Below are positions 53,891 through 63,640 of a stretch of 64,000 nt of DNA, piece after piece. The translations under genes were made by a program, and so were the position numbers. Each line of letters begins with the position of its first letter. Position 1 is the stretch's first letter. The notes beneath the pieces were generated by a model. The model saw nothing but the letters and a program-made list of their open reading frames with translations, was not told the origin of the DNA and ran no database searches. The DNA comes from JAEUJZ01 sp964460115 (GTDB lineage Bacteria > Myxococcota_A > Polyangia > Palsa-1104 > JAEUJZ01), in contig CAYWPR010000012.1 in assembly GCA_964460115.1 (NCBI GenBank), positions 1 through 64,000 on the forward strand, written 5' to 3'.

Positions 53891-55471
53891 ATGGCACCGC
53901 AACTTCGAGAAACGCGCTTTTGGCGCAGCGTCGCGCTATTTTCCACCGGGGCGCTTATCACCCTGGCGTGTACGCGCGTCAAGGTCACTTGGGATCAGGC
54001 CGCCGGCGCTTCTCCCGCGGCGACGGCGACGGCCGCGGGCACAGCCACGGTGACACCGGCCCTGCCGCCACCCAGCCGCGAGCAGGTCGAAAGCGCGCGC
54101 AGCGTCTCGCGCACGTTTGCTCAGGTGGCCGAGCAGATTTCGCCCAGTGTGGTTTCCATTCGAGTGCAGAAGAAGCAAAAAGTGCGAATGATGCGCCGTG
54201 GCTTTCCGTTTGGCCATGAGTTTCAGTTGCCGTTCGGAGGGCCATTTGGCGGTCCGGATGACGACGACGAGTCAGGGGAAGAGCAAAGCGGTCCCGTGCA
54301 ACGGGGCGCTGGCTCGGGCGTGGTCATCGACGAAAAAGGCTACATCCTGACCAACAACCACGTGGTTGGCGGCGTGGATGAGATCAAAGTGCAATTTGCC
54401 GACGGCAAAGAAATGACCGGCAAAATCGTCGGCACCGATCCGCGCAGCGATCTGGCGGTCATCAGCGTCGATACAAAAAATTACAAGGTCAAAGCGGCGC
54501 CGCTCGGCGATTCGGAAAAGCTGCTGGTCGGCGAGTGGGTCATGGCCATTGGCAATCCCTTCGGTCTGGATCACACGGTCACCGTTGGCGTGATTAGCGC
54601 CAAAGGCCGTTCGGGCATTGCCGATCGGCGCGTCAGCTACTATCAGGATTTTTTGCAGACCGATGCATCCATCAATCCCGGCAACTCGGGCGGTCCGCTC
54701 GTCAACCTGAACGGCGAAATCGTTGGCATCAACACGGCCATTTTGGGACCGGGCGGCAACATTGGCATCGGTTTTGCCGTGCCCTCGGATATGGCCCGGC
54801 CCGTGGCCAAAGAACTGATTTCTACCGGCAAAGTGCGTCGGCCCTATCTGGGAATCTCGATGCAAGAATTTCCGCCGGAGATGGCCAAAGCGATGGGCGG
54901 ACCCGAAAAAGGGGCCCTGGTGCAGGGTCTTACTTCGGGGGCACCAGCCGATAAGGCAGGGGTCAGACGCGGCGATATCATCGTCAAGGTGGATACCAAG
55001 GTCGTGCAGAGCTCGCGCGATGTGCAGCGTCAGGTACTGACCCATCACGTCGGAGACAATGTCGCGCTGGAGCTGTGGCGCGATGGCAAGACGCTGACCC
55101 TGTCGGCCAAAACCGCCGAATTGCCCGGCGAAGAAGGGCAAGCCGGCAACACTCCGAGCGAAGAAGGACAAAGCGGCAAGGTCAAGCACGGGCTGAACTT
55201 GCAAACGCTGACTCCGCAAATGGCTGATCGCTTTGGGCTGCGTACGGACAAAGGCGTGTTGATTACCGGCGTGAAGCCGAGCACTCCGGCCGCCGAAGTG
55301 GGTATACAGCGCGGCGACATTATTCTAGAAGTGGACCGCCGGCCGGTGCGTAGCGTCGAGGAAGTCAACAAAGCCCTAAGCACCGAACATGCGGGCGGAC
55401 ACGTGCTCTTGTTGCAGCGCGGCGAGAACGCCTCGTTCGTGCTGCTGCCGTCGACTCCGGCGCAGAAGTAA
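53891..55471 (+). CDS. DegP/HtrA-type periplasmic serine protease (lipoprotein)
   Basis: 526 aa. A lipoprotein signal (lipobox TLAC) precedes an Ala/Thr-rich linker, the trypsin-like domain and two PDZ domains. The catalytic triad is complete: H157 (TNNHVVGG), D187 (RSDLAVISVD) and S266 (NPGNSGGPLVN), spaced as in E. coli DegP. The sequence around residue 110 (FPFGHEFQLPFGGPFG) is the flexible LA-loop. PDZ1 (about 315-400) contains PYLGISMQEFPPEM and GAPADKAGVRRGDIIVKVD; PDZ2 (about 430-520) contains GVLITGVKPSTPAAEVGIQ. It degrades or refolds misfolded envelope proteins. ATG 53891 has GGAGG 9 nt upstream. It is followed by a strong terminator shared with the next gene. Confidence 0.95.
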   Translation: MAPQLRETRFWRSVALFSTGALITLACTRVKVTWDQAAGASPAATATAAGTATVTPALPPPSREQVESARSVSRTFAQVAEQISPSVVSIRVQKKQKVRMMRRGFPFGHEFQLPFGGPFGGPDDDDESGEEQSGPVQRGAGSGVVIDEKGYILTNNHVVGGVDEIKVQFADGKEMTGKIVGTDPRSDLAVISVDTKNYKVKAAPLGDSEKLLVGEWVMAIGNPFGLDHTVTVGVISAKGRSGIADRRVSYYQDFLQTDASINPGNSGGPLVNLNGEIVGINTAILGPGGNIGIGFAVPSDMARPVAKELISTGKVRRPYLGISMQEFPPEMAKAMGGPEKGALVQGLTSGAPADKAGVRRGDIIVKVDTKVVQSSRDVQRQVLTHHVGDNVALELWRDGKTLTLSAKTAELPGEEGQAGNTPSEEGQSGKVKHGLNLQTLTPQMADRFGLRTDKGVLITGVKPSTPAAEVGIQRGDIILEVDRRPVRSVEEVNKALSTEHAGGHVLLLQRGENASFVLLPSTPAQK

Positions 55472-55500
55472 TTCGCAGCGTTTCGTCAGAAGGCGAAATA

Positions 55501-55540
55501 AAAAGCCGAAGCCCAGAAGTGACGGGCTTCGGCTTTTTTT
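55501..55540. terminator. Strong bidirectional rho-independent terminator
   Basis: AAAAGCCGAAGCCC (55501-55514), a 9-nt loop and GGGCTTCGGCTTTT (55524-55537), followed by T through 55540. It serves degP from the left and, with A-tract on the other side, the convergent peroxidase gene ending at 55539. Confidence 0.93.
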
Positions 55541-57530
55541 ACAGCGAGCGCAAATACGCCAGTAGGTCGGAAAGCTCGCTTTCGCTTGGCGGCGGCAGGT
55601 TGAAATACTGCACTTTGTGCGTCACCACCGCTTCAAGGGTTTCGGCGCTGCCGTCGTGAAAGTAGGGCGGGGTGTCAAAAAGGCCGTTCAAACTAGGCGT
55701 GTCAAACTGGCAGGCCGGACGCGGACTGCCATCGGCGGCGGCGCTAAGCTGATCTGGATGGGCTCCACCGGCACAAGTTCCGACATCGTGCAAAAGCACT
55801 GTGCCGGCTAGATCGAGGCTGGGGTTGCCGCTGCCGCTGTCCGTATGTCGAACGCCGCTGTGGCATGTCGAGCAGGTCAGCCGTGTAAAGATCGCTTGTC
55901 CGCGCGTCGCCGCGTCGCTGAGAGTACCGCTTTTGGCATCCACCTCAGGACTGCGCGCAAAAGGAATTCCGCGATCCACGTAGGCGGTCAGGGCATCAAG
56001 CAGAGCTCGATCGGCGGGGCGTTTAAAATCGATGTCGCCGCCCTGCTCGATACGAATGGTCTCGTCATATTGAAAAAGCGCGTTGCGGGTGGCGTTGCGC
56101 ATCAAAAATCCGGTGTTGTGCGTTCCGCCGGCGTTTGTCGGAGTATCGCGCGGACCCTGCTTAAAGAGCCAAGTCACCGCGTCAGAGCGTCCTTCCAAAT
56201 GACAACTGGCGCAAGCCATCCAAAAATTCTGGGTCAGCGCGAATTCGGCGGAATTTGCCGAATAAAAAAGCCTTTGTCCCAGCCGCAAGTCCGCTGGCAT
56301 GGCATCGCCGGCGCTGCCGAGGCGCGAAATCGGCGGGCCATCCAGCCGCACACGAGGACCGCTCGTATCGCCGAGGCTGCGAATCGCCAGCACCGCGATG
56401 TCGGCCGAAGCGCGTTCATCGACGTAGGCGTGCGTGCCATCTGGCGAAACGACGATGCCTTCGGGCAGATCTCCGGGGAGCGGCCGCAAAAGGCCCACTT
56501 CTACGCGACGGCTCGTGTCTATTGCCAGTACATCCTCGCTGGATAGATTGACCAAGAGCGCCAAGCTGCCGTCGGGGGTAAAGCTGAGTGCACGCGGACC
56601 AGAGACAATGTCGGCAAATTGTCCATCAATGCCCGGCAGCCGCGAATCCACGGTCAACTGAGCGCGCGCGCTGCCGTCGGGACCGCGCAATGAAATGGCT
56701 GGAAACACGCTGCTTTCAAAATCCAGCTCTGGCTGGGCTATGTCAGTGGCCAGTAGCAAATGCGGGACCCAGACCTCACCGTCGCTGTTTGGACGTACCG
56801 CGGCGCTGTAAAGTCCGCGGGCCGTGCCGTGGGCCAGCAAGCGATCGCCGCGTCCGGGCGCATCGGCAAATGAACTTGCGCCCTGCGGCGCCAGGGTAGC
56901 TGCATCAAAAATGTCGATGCCGGGCGACAGCAAAAATCGAGTCACATACAATTTTTGGGCAGAGCCATCTAGCGCCAAGCCCCAGGGACGATCGCTGGTC
57001 GGTTGGCGCAACACCGTACCGTCGTCGAGGTTTTCCGCGGGCAGACCTTCCTCGTCAAGCGCCAGCCGCACAATTTCGCGGCGCTGATAGACGCTTACGT
57101 ACAGCGACCGCCCATCGGGATGTAGCAAAATAGCCACCGGTTCGGCGCCGACCGTCAGCGACCGCCGCGTTTCACCGCTATCGGTGTCCACGACCAGCAC
57201 CTGCCTCGACCACTGACAAGCGACATAAGCCAGCCGGCCGCTGGGACTTAAATCCACGCCGCGCGGACCTAGCGTCGGCTCATAGCGGCCGTTTGGCTGC
57301 AAAAAAGGCCGCGGTCCCAGGGCAATTTCGCGCAGCAACTGTCGCGCATTCGGATCCAGAATCGACAGCGAATCGCCGTCGGGGTTGACCACCGCTAAGC
57401 GCGTTCCATCCGCAGACAAGGCCAGGCTTTGCGCTTGCCGAGGCACTCCGGCCGGATAATGCGGTCCCTCCGCAGAACGGCCGCAGCCAAAAAGTGCGGT
57501 CCACACAAAGGCATAGGCGAGCCATTTCAT
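55539..57530 (-). CDS. Di-haem cytochrome c peroxidase/MauG-like lipoprotein with beta-propeller
   Basis: 663 aa from ATG 57530, which has GGAGGGG 7 nt upstream; a longer frame to 57608 is not favoured. The lipobox is LFGC. The N-terminal part (about 30-380) is a seven-bladed propeller of YVTN type (LALSADGTRLAVVNPDGDSL, VDLSPSGRLAYVACQWSRQV, LLHPDGRSLYVSVYQRREI). The C-terminal part (about 400-660) carries two haem-binding motifs, CASCH and CSTCH, with PTNAGGTHNTGFLMRNATRN and NGLFDTPPYFHDGSAETLEAVV typical of di-haem peroxidases and MauG. Probable role: surface electron transfer or peroxide reduction. It overlaps the cupredoxin-like gene by 4 nt and is the last gene of a five-gene operon. 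Confidence 0.82.
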   Translation of the reverse strand: MKWLAYAFVWTALFGCGRSAEGPHYPAGVPRQAQSLALSADGTRLAVVNPDGDSLSILDPNARQLLREIALGPRPFLQPNGRYEPTLGPRGVDLSPSGRLAYVACQWSRQVLVVDTDSGETRRSLTVGAEPVAILLHPDGRSLYVSVYQRREIVRLALDEEGLPAENLDDGTVLRQPTSDRPWGLALDGSAQKLYVTRFLLSPGIDIFDAATLAPQGASSFADAPGRGDRLLAHGTARGLYSAAVRPNSDGEVWVPHLLLATDIAQPELDFESSVFPAISLRGPDGSARAQLTVDSRLPGIDGQFADIVSGPRALSFTPDGSLALLVNLSSEDVLAIDTSRRVEVGLLRPLPGDLPEGIVVSPDGTHAYVDERASADIAVLAIRSLGDTSGPRVRLDGPPISRLGSAGDAMPADLRLGQRLFYSANSAEFALTQNFWMACASCHLEGRSDAVTWLFKQGPRDTPTNAGGTHNTGFLMRNATRNALFQYDETIRIEQGGDIDFKRPADRALLDALTAYVDRGIPFARSPEVDAKSGTLSDAATRGQAIFTRLTCSTCHSGVRHTDSGSGNPSLDLAGTVLLHDVGTCAGGAHPDQLSAAADGSPRPACQFDTPSLNGLFDTPPYFHDGSAETLEAVVTHKVQYFNLPPPSESELSDLLAYLRSL

Positions 57531-58138
57531 GGTTGAACCCCTCCGCAGCGGCCCCCTATGCATGACACGCCAAGCGGGCACTGATTCACGACGTTGCTGG
57601 TGCAGCATACCTGTACGCAGCTAGTGCCGGGACCACTGACACACACAGTTCCCGTGCCGCCTGTGCCGCTATTCACCGGACCTGCGGGCAAGCCATATTC
57701 GTCCCCCTCGCCCACCACGCTGGCTGCGGCACTGCCGCTTTGGTCCTGATAGTCGAAGATGCCGGAATTTTGAAAAGTATGGCGCCAAAACGAGAAGGGC
57801 AGAGGCTCGGTGCAGGCGCCATTTGTGCGCGTCGTGCACTCATCGCTTTGTTCCGGCGGGACGAAATTATACGGCGCGCGCAAAGACGGCGAGGACAGCT
57901 CATAGGGCGCGGCCACGCTGACTAGAATCACGCCGGAGCTTGGCGACAGGTTGCGCCACTCTACCGTCGCGCCTTTTTCGACGATGATGCAGGGGGGGGA
58001 AAATGCCTGGCCGCGCGCTACGCGCGAAAGCACGCTGGGCGTCTCTAGGGATGACGGCTGAGCCGGCGGCGGGCTGCTTCGCGCCGAATCGCAAGCCACA
58101 GCAAAACCGACAAAGCCGATAAGAAGCATGATCCTCAT
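57527..58138 (-). CDS. Cupredoxin-like lipoprotein
   Basis: 203 aa from ATG 58138, where CAGGT lies 8 nt upstream; a longer frame to 58264 lies inside the neighbouring gene. The lipobox is AVAC. Residues about 40-165 resemble a cupredoxin: SPPCIIVEKGATVEWRNLSPSS near 48, APYELSSPSL, and FWRHTFQNSGIFDYQDQSGS near 140, where one would expect the Cys/His copper ligands. Only one His and one Cys are visible in place, so copper binding is uncertain. The C-terminus (170-203) is Cys-rich (VCVSGPGTSCVQVCCTSNVV) and may form disulphides. Start and stop both overlap neighbours by ATGA. Confidence 0.6.
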   Translation of the reverse strand: MRIMLLIGFVGFAVACDSARSSPPPAQPSSLETPSVLSRVARGQAFSPPCIIVEKGATVEWRNLSPSSGVILVSVAAPYELSSPSLRAPYNFVPPEQSDECTTRTNGACTEPLPFSFWRHTFQNSGIFDYQDQSGSAAASVVGEGDEYGLPAGPVNSGTGGTGTVCVSGPGTSCVQVCCTSNVVNQCPLGVSCIGGRCGGVQP

Positions 58139-59646
58139 GGGCGTACCTGATAAGAAAATAGGAGCAGACAATTTTCGTCCTGTTGGCGGTGCATGGCGTC
58201 CTTTTTTAGGGCCCATGCGGCACGGTCGAAGCGCAAAACGCTGGGAATGCCATCCGCGTAACAATACCGGCCAATCGGCGCAATGCGAGCGCGCGAAGCC
58301 GACGCGGTCAGCACTTCGGAAGTGAGCAGCACGAAACTAGGCAAACGGTCGAGGCGTTCCAGATTGGCCAGAACCTCGCCCAGATAGACGGCGGGATGCG
58401 CCGCGCCGCTGCCCTGGTATAGATCCAGATAGCGCGCCGTCCCGGCACCATAAAGTCGAGCGTCGGCAAAATCCTGCGCAACTTTTTTACCAAGCGCGGC
58501 GCCAGGTGCCGGCGAGCGGCGAAACAGCCATGCCGTTTGGCTGTTTTGCAGCGCAATCGATGCGGCCAGAACTAGGAGTCCGACGCGCAGAAGCGAAAAA
58601 GGCGCCGACTCTTGCAGCGCCGGCACAAAAGACAGCCCCACCGCCGTTAGCGTGGGCAGCGCGACCGCCAGAGGCAAAAAGTGGCGGCCGTGGCCCGCGA
58701 CCGGCACCGTGACGAGAATTAGAATGCCGTAGGCCGCGCAAAGGCCCAAGAGCGCCCAGCCGGTGCGCAGTGCAGGGGTCCGGCGCATGCACAAAAGCGG
58801 CAGCCCTAAAAGGCCGCCGAGCCGTCCGAAACTGCTCGCGTAAAGCCCGCTGAAAAAGGCGCGAAGTCGATAAAGCGGCTGAAAATCTTGCAGCGCGCTG
58901 CCACCAAAGTCGCTGAAATGGCCGCGTCCGTGGACTAGCGTTAGATGGCAAAGCTGATGCGGACCGACCACATATGCCAGGGGCAATAGCCAAAGCAGGA
59001 CTGCGGCGCAAAATGAGCCGCAAAGGACCACTAGACTTCGCCCATTTACAATTCGGCGCCGCCAAGCGTCGCCGTAGATTGCAACAAAGATCAGCCCAAG
59101 TAGCAGCAAATAGGGCGGCCGAAAGCCAAGCGCAAGCCCGCCTAGCGCTCCGGCCAACGCATGCATAGACCGCGGCATTTGGTTTTGCTTGGTCGCGCGC
59201 AGGGCGGTGACCAGGCTAAAAAGGACGATGCCCAGTCCTGCTCCATCGCTGAGCGTGGCCATTGCAAGCCCAAAGGTCAGGGGCGCGGTTGGGCACAGCA
59301 GCAGAAAAAAGATAAAAGCGGTACGACCAAATCTTTCATGCAAAAATCCGCCGAGCGCGCCTAGGCCCAGCGCCAACAGCAGTGCGCTTTGCAGCGCCAA
59401 GGCCAGCGCCGGTTGCAGGCCCAAATGCGTCAAAAGCCGGCCGAGCGCTACGTACAGCGGATAGCCGGGAGGCTGCGGCTGAAATCGCAAAAGATCAAAA
59501 TCGCGCAGCGCCAGCACAAAGCCGATTCCGTCGTAACCGTCGGCAATGACTCCGTGCCGGCAAAAGTATAGCGAACTCGAATAAAGTGCGGCGATGCCGA
59601 TGGCCGCCGGCCAAGCAAAGCGAAAATAAACCGGGCGCGAATTCAC
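58135..59646 (-). CDS. Polytopic membrane protein, GT39/PMT-like
   Basis: 503 aa with about ten hydrophobic helices. An early periplasmic loop reads IADGYDGIGFVLALRDFDLLRFQ and QPPGYPLYVALGRLL, matching GT-C fold glycosyltransferases (PMT/ArnT-like), where acidic residues in this loop are catalytic. The C-terminal 110 residues form a soluble periplasmic domain (DFADARLYGAGTARYLDLYQ). It may transfer a sugar from a polyprenyl phosphate to a lipid or protein, perhaps to lipoproteins of its own operon. Starts at GTG 59646, overlapping the upstream gene by 4 nt; its stop overlaps the cupredoxin-like start by 4 nt. Confidence 0.6.
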   Translation of the reverse strand: MNSRPVYFRFAWPAAIGIAALYSSSLYFCRHGVIADGYDGIGFVLALRDFDLLRFQPQPPGYPLYVALGRLLTHLGLQPALALALQSALLLALGLGALGGFLHERFGRTAFIFFLLLCPTAPLTFGLAMATLSDGAGLGIVLFSLVTALRATKQNQMPRSMHALAGALGGLALGFRPPYLLLLGLIFVAIYGDAWRRRIVNGRSLVVLCGSFCAAVLLWLLPLAYVVGPHQLCHLTLVHGRGHFSDFGGSALQDFQPLYRLRAFFSGLYASSFGRLGGLLGLPLLCMRRTPALRTGWALLGLCAAYGILILVTVPVAGHGRHFLPLAVALPTLTAVGLSFVPALQESAPFSLLRVGLLVLAASIALQNSQTAWLFRRSPAPGAALGKKVAQDFADARLYGAGTARYLDLYQGSGAAHPAVYLGEVLANLERLDRLPSFVLLTSEVLTASASRARIAPIGRYCYADGIPSVLRFDRAAWALKKDAMHRQQDENCLLLFSYQVRP

Positions 59647-61964
59647 TTTCTGACCAGCACCAGCTCGCTGGCCAAAAGCGCCGACTGCGCGGCATCGTCA
59701 ATTTCGGGCACGCAGTCGCGATCGCGATCGCTCGACAAGGCGCCCCGTTCGCTGCCAAGCTCTCCGGTCAGGGCGCGTTCGCTAAGCTGTAGGCCGCCGC
59801 GCGGCAGGGCGGATACGACGCGCAGGCACTCGGTGGGATAATCGACGACGCCATCGCCGTTGCGATCGTTCCAGCCGTTGAGAATCAGTTTGTTAAGCCG
59901 CGCTACTCGCTCTTCAATCTGCATGCGCAGGGCATCGTTGCCGGCGGTGGCCCCTACAAGTACGTACATTTGGCGCAGCGCCGCCTGCAAACTGCCAAGA
60001 CCAAGCGGGGTAAAGACAAAGGTATTGCCATCGCCAAGCGTCGTTTGGTAGATGCGCAGCTTGGCGTCGTAAAAACGCTGCTCTAAGACGTTATAGGCGG
60101 CCTGCGCCCGATCGCGGTAGGTGCTTTGGCTGGTGGCCAGGTAGGCTTCCAAAAGACCCCGCACCGCGGCGGCTTGCGATGCAAGGCGAGTGGGCGCGGC
60201 GTCAATCTGGTTTGTGTCGAGCGCGTAGCCGTTATGGGCCAACCCGTCGGCATCGACCAGCTTGCTACTTAAAGCCTCGGCCTGAATCGTCAGGATGTTG
60301 CGAATGCGCTGGGCCAAGCTGACGCCACCTGGCACGCCGCTCAAATTGGTTCCGTCTAGGGCGGTTGCATCTTTGCGCGTATCCGGAGTGGCGTTGCCAT
60401 ACAAAGTAAGCTGCGAAGTCAGCGCCCTATACGCGGTGCGCAGCGACACGATGGCTTGCACAAGCTCGACGGTATTTACTGCAGGCTGACAGCCGCCAGA
60501 TTTGGCGATGTTACACAGCACGCCGCTTTTCGAATCGCTGTGCAGGCGGTCCAGGTTGACAAGCGCTACCTTGAGCACGGCCAGGGCGCGATCGTGCAGC
60601 GTCGATTCACCATCGGGCGTTCCGTTGTCGCTGAGAAAAGGAAAGCCGTCAAAGACCGGCCGCGTCGTCGCCGAACCGCCAACATCGGGGTTATTGCGAT
60701 CGGTCAGCGCAAAAGCTTCGGCGTAGGCGCCAAGCAGGGCGCTTAGGTCGGCAAGGTGGCTTTCGGCATTGGCAATCGTCGGATCACTCGGCTGAGGATC
60801 GGCGCTGCCGCTGCCGGGTTGCTCGCTGATGGAAAGAGAGTGCGGAAAGTAGCGCAGCGGGCTTGCGTAATCGTAGTTCAAAGCCGCTTGGAGGGTGGAA
60901 AAGCCGCCCAGCTTCTGACCATCGCTGGTGGTGGCGCGCTGTAGCAAATACGCCGCTTTGTTGTCGATGGCCTCGGTCATTAGCTGACCCTGAAAGCCTT
61001 CCAAATCGGTAGAGCCTATATACGTTCCGGCGGTGCCCTTGTTGCCGTGCCCATCGTCGGCCTGCACGGTATTGCCGGCGACGCCGACCTGAGCAATATC
61101 CGCTTCGGCGACATGATCAAAAGCGTTTCCATTTATGTCGTGCACGAGCTGAAAGTAGTTGATGACCCACAGACCCTGCTTCCAGGCAGCAAAGCCAAGG
61201 GCGTCCAGGTCCAGGGTTTTGTCGGCGGTGCTGCGGTTTATGTGCAAGCTGTTGTAGCCGCATTCGTAGTCGCCAACCGTCGTCATCATGCCCGCCGAGG
61301 ACTCATAGCCGCCGGTAAATGTACAGCCGCGAATGACGTTGCCCGAGGCGGCAATGCCGGGATCAAAGCTGCGCATCTCGGCGAATTCGGGCAAAAGTCC
61401 CGGAAACCCGAGCAGGTTCAATGGATTGTCTGCAGGCGCCGGCACCATGACCCATGGGCCTTTCGCATCGACGCCGGCGTGGCTGCCAATGGCCAATTTT
61501 TGTACGCGGTCGCGCAACAGGCCAAGTGCGGCGTCGCCGACTGCGCCTTTGTCGTTGAGAAGCGGACCGTACATCAGCGAAAGTCCGGCTCCAGCTTCCA
61601 TGGCGACGATGTTCATCGCATATTTCGAATACTCGTAGGATTCCACCGCCGTCGAATAGCCAACAAGGTCCGTCGAGACATTGCCGCTATCTAGGTCTTT
61701 GTACTGATCGGTATGACTCGAATTGCGATCAAATCCGGCCAAATTGCGACCCATGGCTTCGGCCAGGGGCTCGCCGGATTGCTGCATTTCGATGGCGGCG
61801 CGCATCAGTTCCGCGACTTGCACCTGCACTTTGACGCTTTGCACGGCAAGCTCGCCGGCGCCGCCATTTCCCAGGTCGGGATTGCCATTGTCGCTTTTGC
61901 AGCCAGCCAAGGTCCAAAACGAACCCGCGTATAGACCGCACAAGATGTAAGCCGATGTTTTCAT
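59643..61964 (-). CDS. Large lipoprotein of unknown function with EF-hand-like motif
   Basis: 773 aa. The lipobox is TLAGC (Cys22). Residues 40-740 are mostly helical, Ala/Leu/Asp-rich, and two sections look distantly alike (about 50-330, 380-720). GWNDRNGDGVVDYPTECL near 720 is a calcium-binding DxDxDG-type loop; a second, DRDRDCVPEIDD, closes the protein. No imelysin GxHxxE motif or other catalytic site was recognised, and I know no family. It is second in a five-gene operon, between an outer-membrane porin and a GT-C-like membrane protein. ATG 61964 has AGGAA 7 nt upstream. A role in surface binding or cargo recognition would fit the porin. Confidence 0.65.
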   Translation of the reverse strand: MKTSAYILCGLYAGSFWTLAGCKSDNGNPDLGNGGAGELAVQSVKVQVQVAELMRAAIEMQQSGEPLAEAMGRNLAGFDRNSSHTDQYKDLDSGNVSTDLVGYSTAVESYEYSKYAMNIVAMEAGAGLSLMYGPLLNDKGAVGDAALGLLRDRVQKLAIGSHAGVDAKGPWVMVPAPADNPLNLLGFPGLLPEFAEMRSFDPGIAASGNVIRGCTFTGGYESSAGMMTTVGDYECGYNSLHINRSTADKTLDLDALGFAAWKQGLWVINYFQLVHDINGNAFDHVAEADIAQVGVAGNTVQADDGHGNKGTAGTYIGSTDLEGFQGQLMTEAIDNKAAYLLQRATTSDGQKLGGFSTLQAALNYDYASPLRYFPHSLSISEQPGSGSADPQPSDPTIANAESHLADLSALLGAYAEAFALTDRNNPDVGGSATTRPVFDGFPFLSDNGTPDGESTLHDRALAVLKVALVNLDRLHSDSKSGVLCNIAKSGGCQPAVNTVELVQAIVSLRTAYRALTSQLTLYGNATPDTRKDATALDGTNLSGVPGGVSLAQRIRNILTIQAEALSSKLVDADGLAHNGYALDTNQIDAAPTRLASQAAAVRGLLEAYLATSQSTYRDRAQAAYNVLEQRFYDAKLRIYQTTLGDGNTFVFTPLGLGSLQAALRQMYVLVGATAGNDALRMQIEERVARLNKLILNGWNDRNGDGVVDYPTECLRVVSALPRGGLQLSERALTGELGSERGALSSDRDRDCVPEIDDAAQSALLASELVLVRK

Positions 61965-61973
61965 CGTTTTTTC

Positions 61974-63494
61974 CTAGTAGAGGAAAGCCAGCGACGATAC
62001 ATAACCTAGCGCCGGATTTTGGTAGATTTCGCGCCGCGTGCCGGCGGCATCATCGACTGTCCACTGCAGTTCGTGCTTAAAGACAAACGCGGCGGACAGC
62101 CGCAGATTCAGACCCAGCGACAGACGGCGACGATCGTTGGCATTGATCACGGCCATATCGGTGTCGACTTCTTCGTAGCGCAGCGCCAAAAGCAGCGAAG
62201 TTTCACCGAGCCAGCGCGGCAGCACGCGGCGCTTCATACCAAGTAGCCGCAGCGGCAGCCGCCCGCGCACTTCGATATAAAACCCCTGCATATCCGTCGG
62301 TATCGCCTGGCGGGTGCTGCTTAGGTAGTCGTCGTCAAAGCCGCTGGCGATAAAGACGCGAGCATATTCGCCGGTAAATTCCAGGTAGGAATTGCGCAAA
62401 AGCCAATCGGCCGCGACGATATTTACGCGGTGATGGCTGCGATCGTATTCACCGCTGTAGCCGGATATGCCGAACTCAAAAGAAGGGGTAAAGCGACCGC
62501 GCGGTCGAAAATAAGAGGCCGATAGCCGGCCGGTTAGCGCTTTGTCGCTGTTGTTGTCCTCAAGTACGCTGCCGCGGGCATTGCGCAGCCCCGGTCCATC
62601 GGCAATGGCGCTCGTCAGGCCGTTGACGGCGTAAAGCTCATAAGCCAGCAGAATGGGGCCGCTTTGCACGCGTCCAGTCAGGCCGGCGCCCATTTCCCAC
62701 CACGTCGTTGGAATGATGAACTGGTGCATAAGCGGCCGGTCGGTCAGCTCTAGCGAAGGAGCATCGTGGTTCACATTCAGACGGCCAAGCGGCATCAGCA
62801 AAATTCCCGCGCGCAGGGTCAAAAACTCCCACAGTTTTATATCGACCACCGAAAACTCGATCAGCGCTTCGCCCAGGGCCAATTGCCCTTGGCGGCGCAC
62901 CGGCGTGCCGCCATTTTCCCACTCTAGTTCAGAGGCCAGACTGATGCGCTCGGTGATCGGCGAGAACAAAAAGAGCACAAAGCGGCGGGCCTGAAACGCC
63001 GAGTCCTGACCGGGGTACTTGTTGAATGAAAACTCGCCATAGCCGCCGAGCGTCGATTTGCTGACCGTGCCGCGTACTCGATCGATAAGCGTCATCGTTG
63101 GATTGCGTACGACCGGCGGCGCTAAGGATTCGGCGCTGCCACTTGTACTTGTGGATGCGGCTGTGGCTTCGGGATCGAGCTCGATGGTTGGTCCAAGCGC
63201 CGGCGCCGCGGGTCGAGCCCAATTGGGCATTCCTGGCGCGGCCGGCATTGGGCCCGCTGTGGGCGTGGCCTGCGGGACATTGGCGGTCGGCGCCGCGGCG
63301 GGTGCCTCGGAATTTGCGGCTGGAGGGGCGGGCGCTGTGGAATTTGCGGCCGCGTTCGAAGCTGACTCGGAACTTACTGCCGGCGGCGGCGGTAGCGGCG
63401 GCGCGGTTTGGGCCAAAGCCATTTTGGCGGCAAATCCGTGCAGCCAGAGCCATCCCCAAATCAAAGGAGCGATAATTTTGAAAACGAATTTCAT
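61974..63494 (-). CDS. Outer-membrane beta-barrel porin with Ala/Pro-rich N-terminus
   Basis: 506 aa. A signal peptide (ending ALAQ, residue 29) precedes an Ala/Pro/Ser-rich linker to about residue 120. The barrel (about 145-506) resembles OprP/OprO-type porins: STLGGYGEFSFNKYPGQDS, FQARRFVLFLFSPITERISLASELEWENGG, LTLRAGILLMPLGRLNVNHD and FIIPTTWWEMGAGLTGRV, ending with an aromatic residue (LAFLY). The GGYGE..F and RAGILLMPLGRLN motifs match porins of the phosphate-selective type, but specificity is not readable. AGGAG lies just upstream of ATG 63494. It is the first gene of the five-gene operon. Confidence 0.75.
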   Translation of the reverse strand: MKFVFKIIAPLIWGWLWLHGFAAKMALAQTAPPLPPPPAVSSESASNAAANSTAPAPPAANSEAPAAAPTANVPQATPTAGPMPAAPGMPNWARPAAPALGPTIELDPEATAASTSTSGSAESLAPPVVRNPTMTLIDRVRGTVSKSTLGGYGEFSFNKYPGQDSAFQARRFVLFLFSPITERISLASELEWENGGTPVRRQGQLALGEALIEFSVVDIKLWEFLTLRAGILLMPLGRLNVNHDAPSLELTDRPLMHQFIIPTTWWEMGAGLTGRVQSGPILLAYELYAVNGLTSAIADGPGLRNARGSVLEDNNSDKALTGRLSASYFRPRGRFTPSFEFGISGYSGEYDRSHHRVNIVAADWLLRNSYLEFTGEYARVFIASGFDDDYLSSTRQAIPTDMQGFYIEVRGRLPLRLLGMKRRVLPRWLGETSLLLALRYEEVDTDMAVINANDRRRLSLGLNLRLSAAFVFKHELQWTVDDAAGTRREIYQNPALGYVSSLAFLY

Positions 63495-63640
63495 TTTCTC
63501 CTAGAACCTAAGGGAAGCAAGTTTGGCTGTCAAGCACCGCGTATATCGGCACAACGCGCGTGTGCAGGCCGTTTTTCTGCGGCGCGGCTGCGGTGTTTGA
63601 ACATTGACAGCCAAAGGGCGGGCAACGATGATTGCCGACC

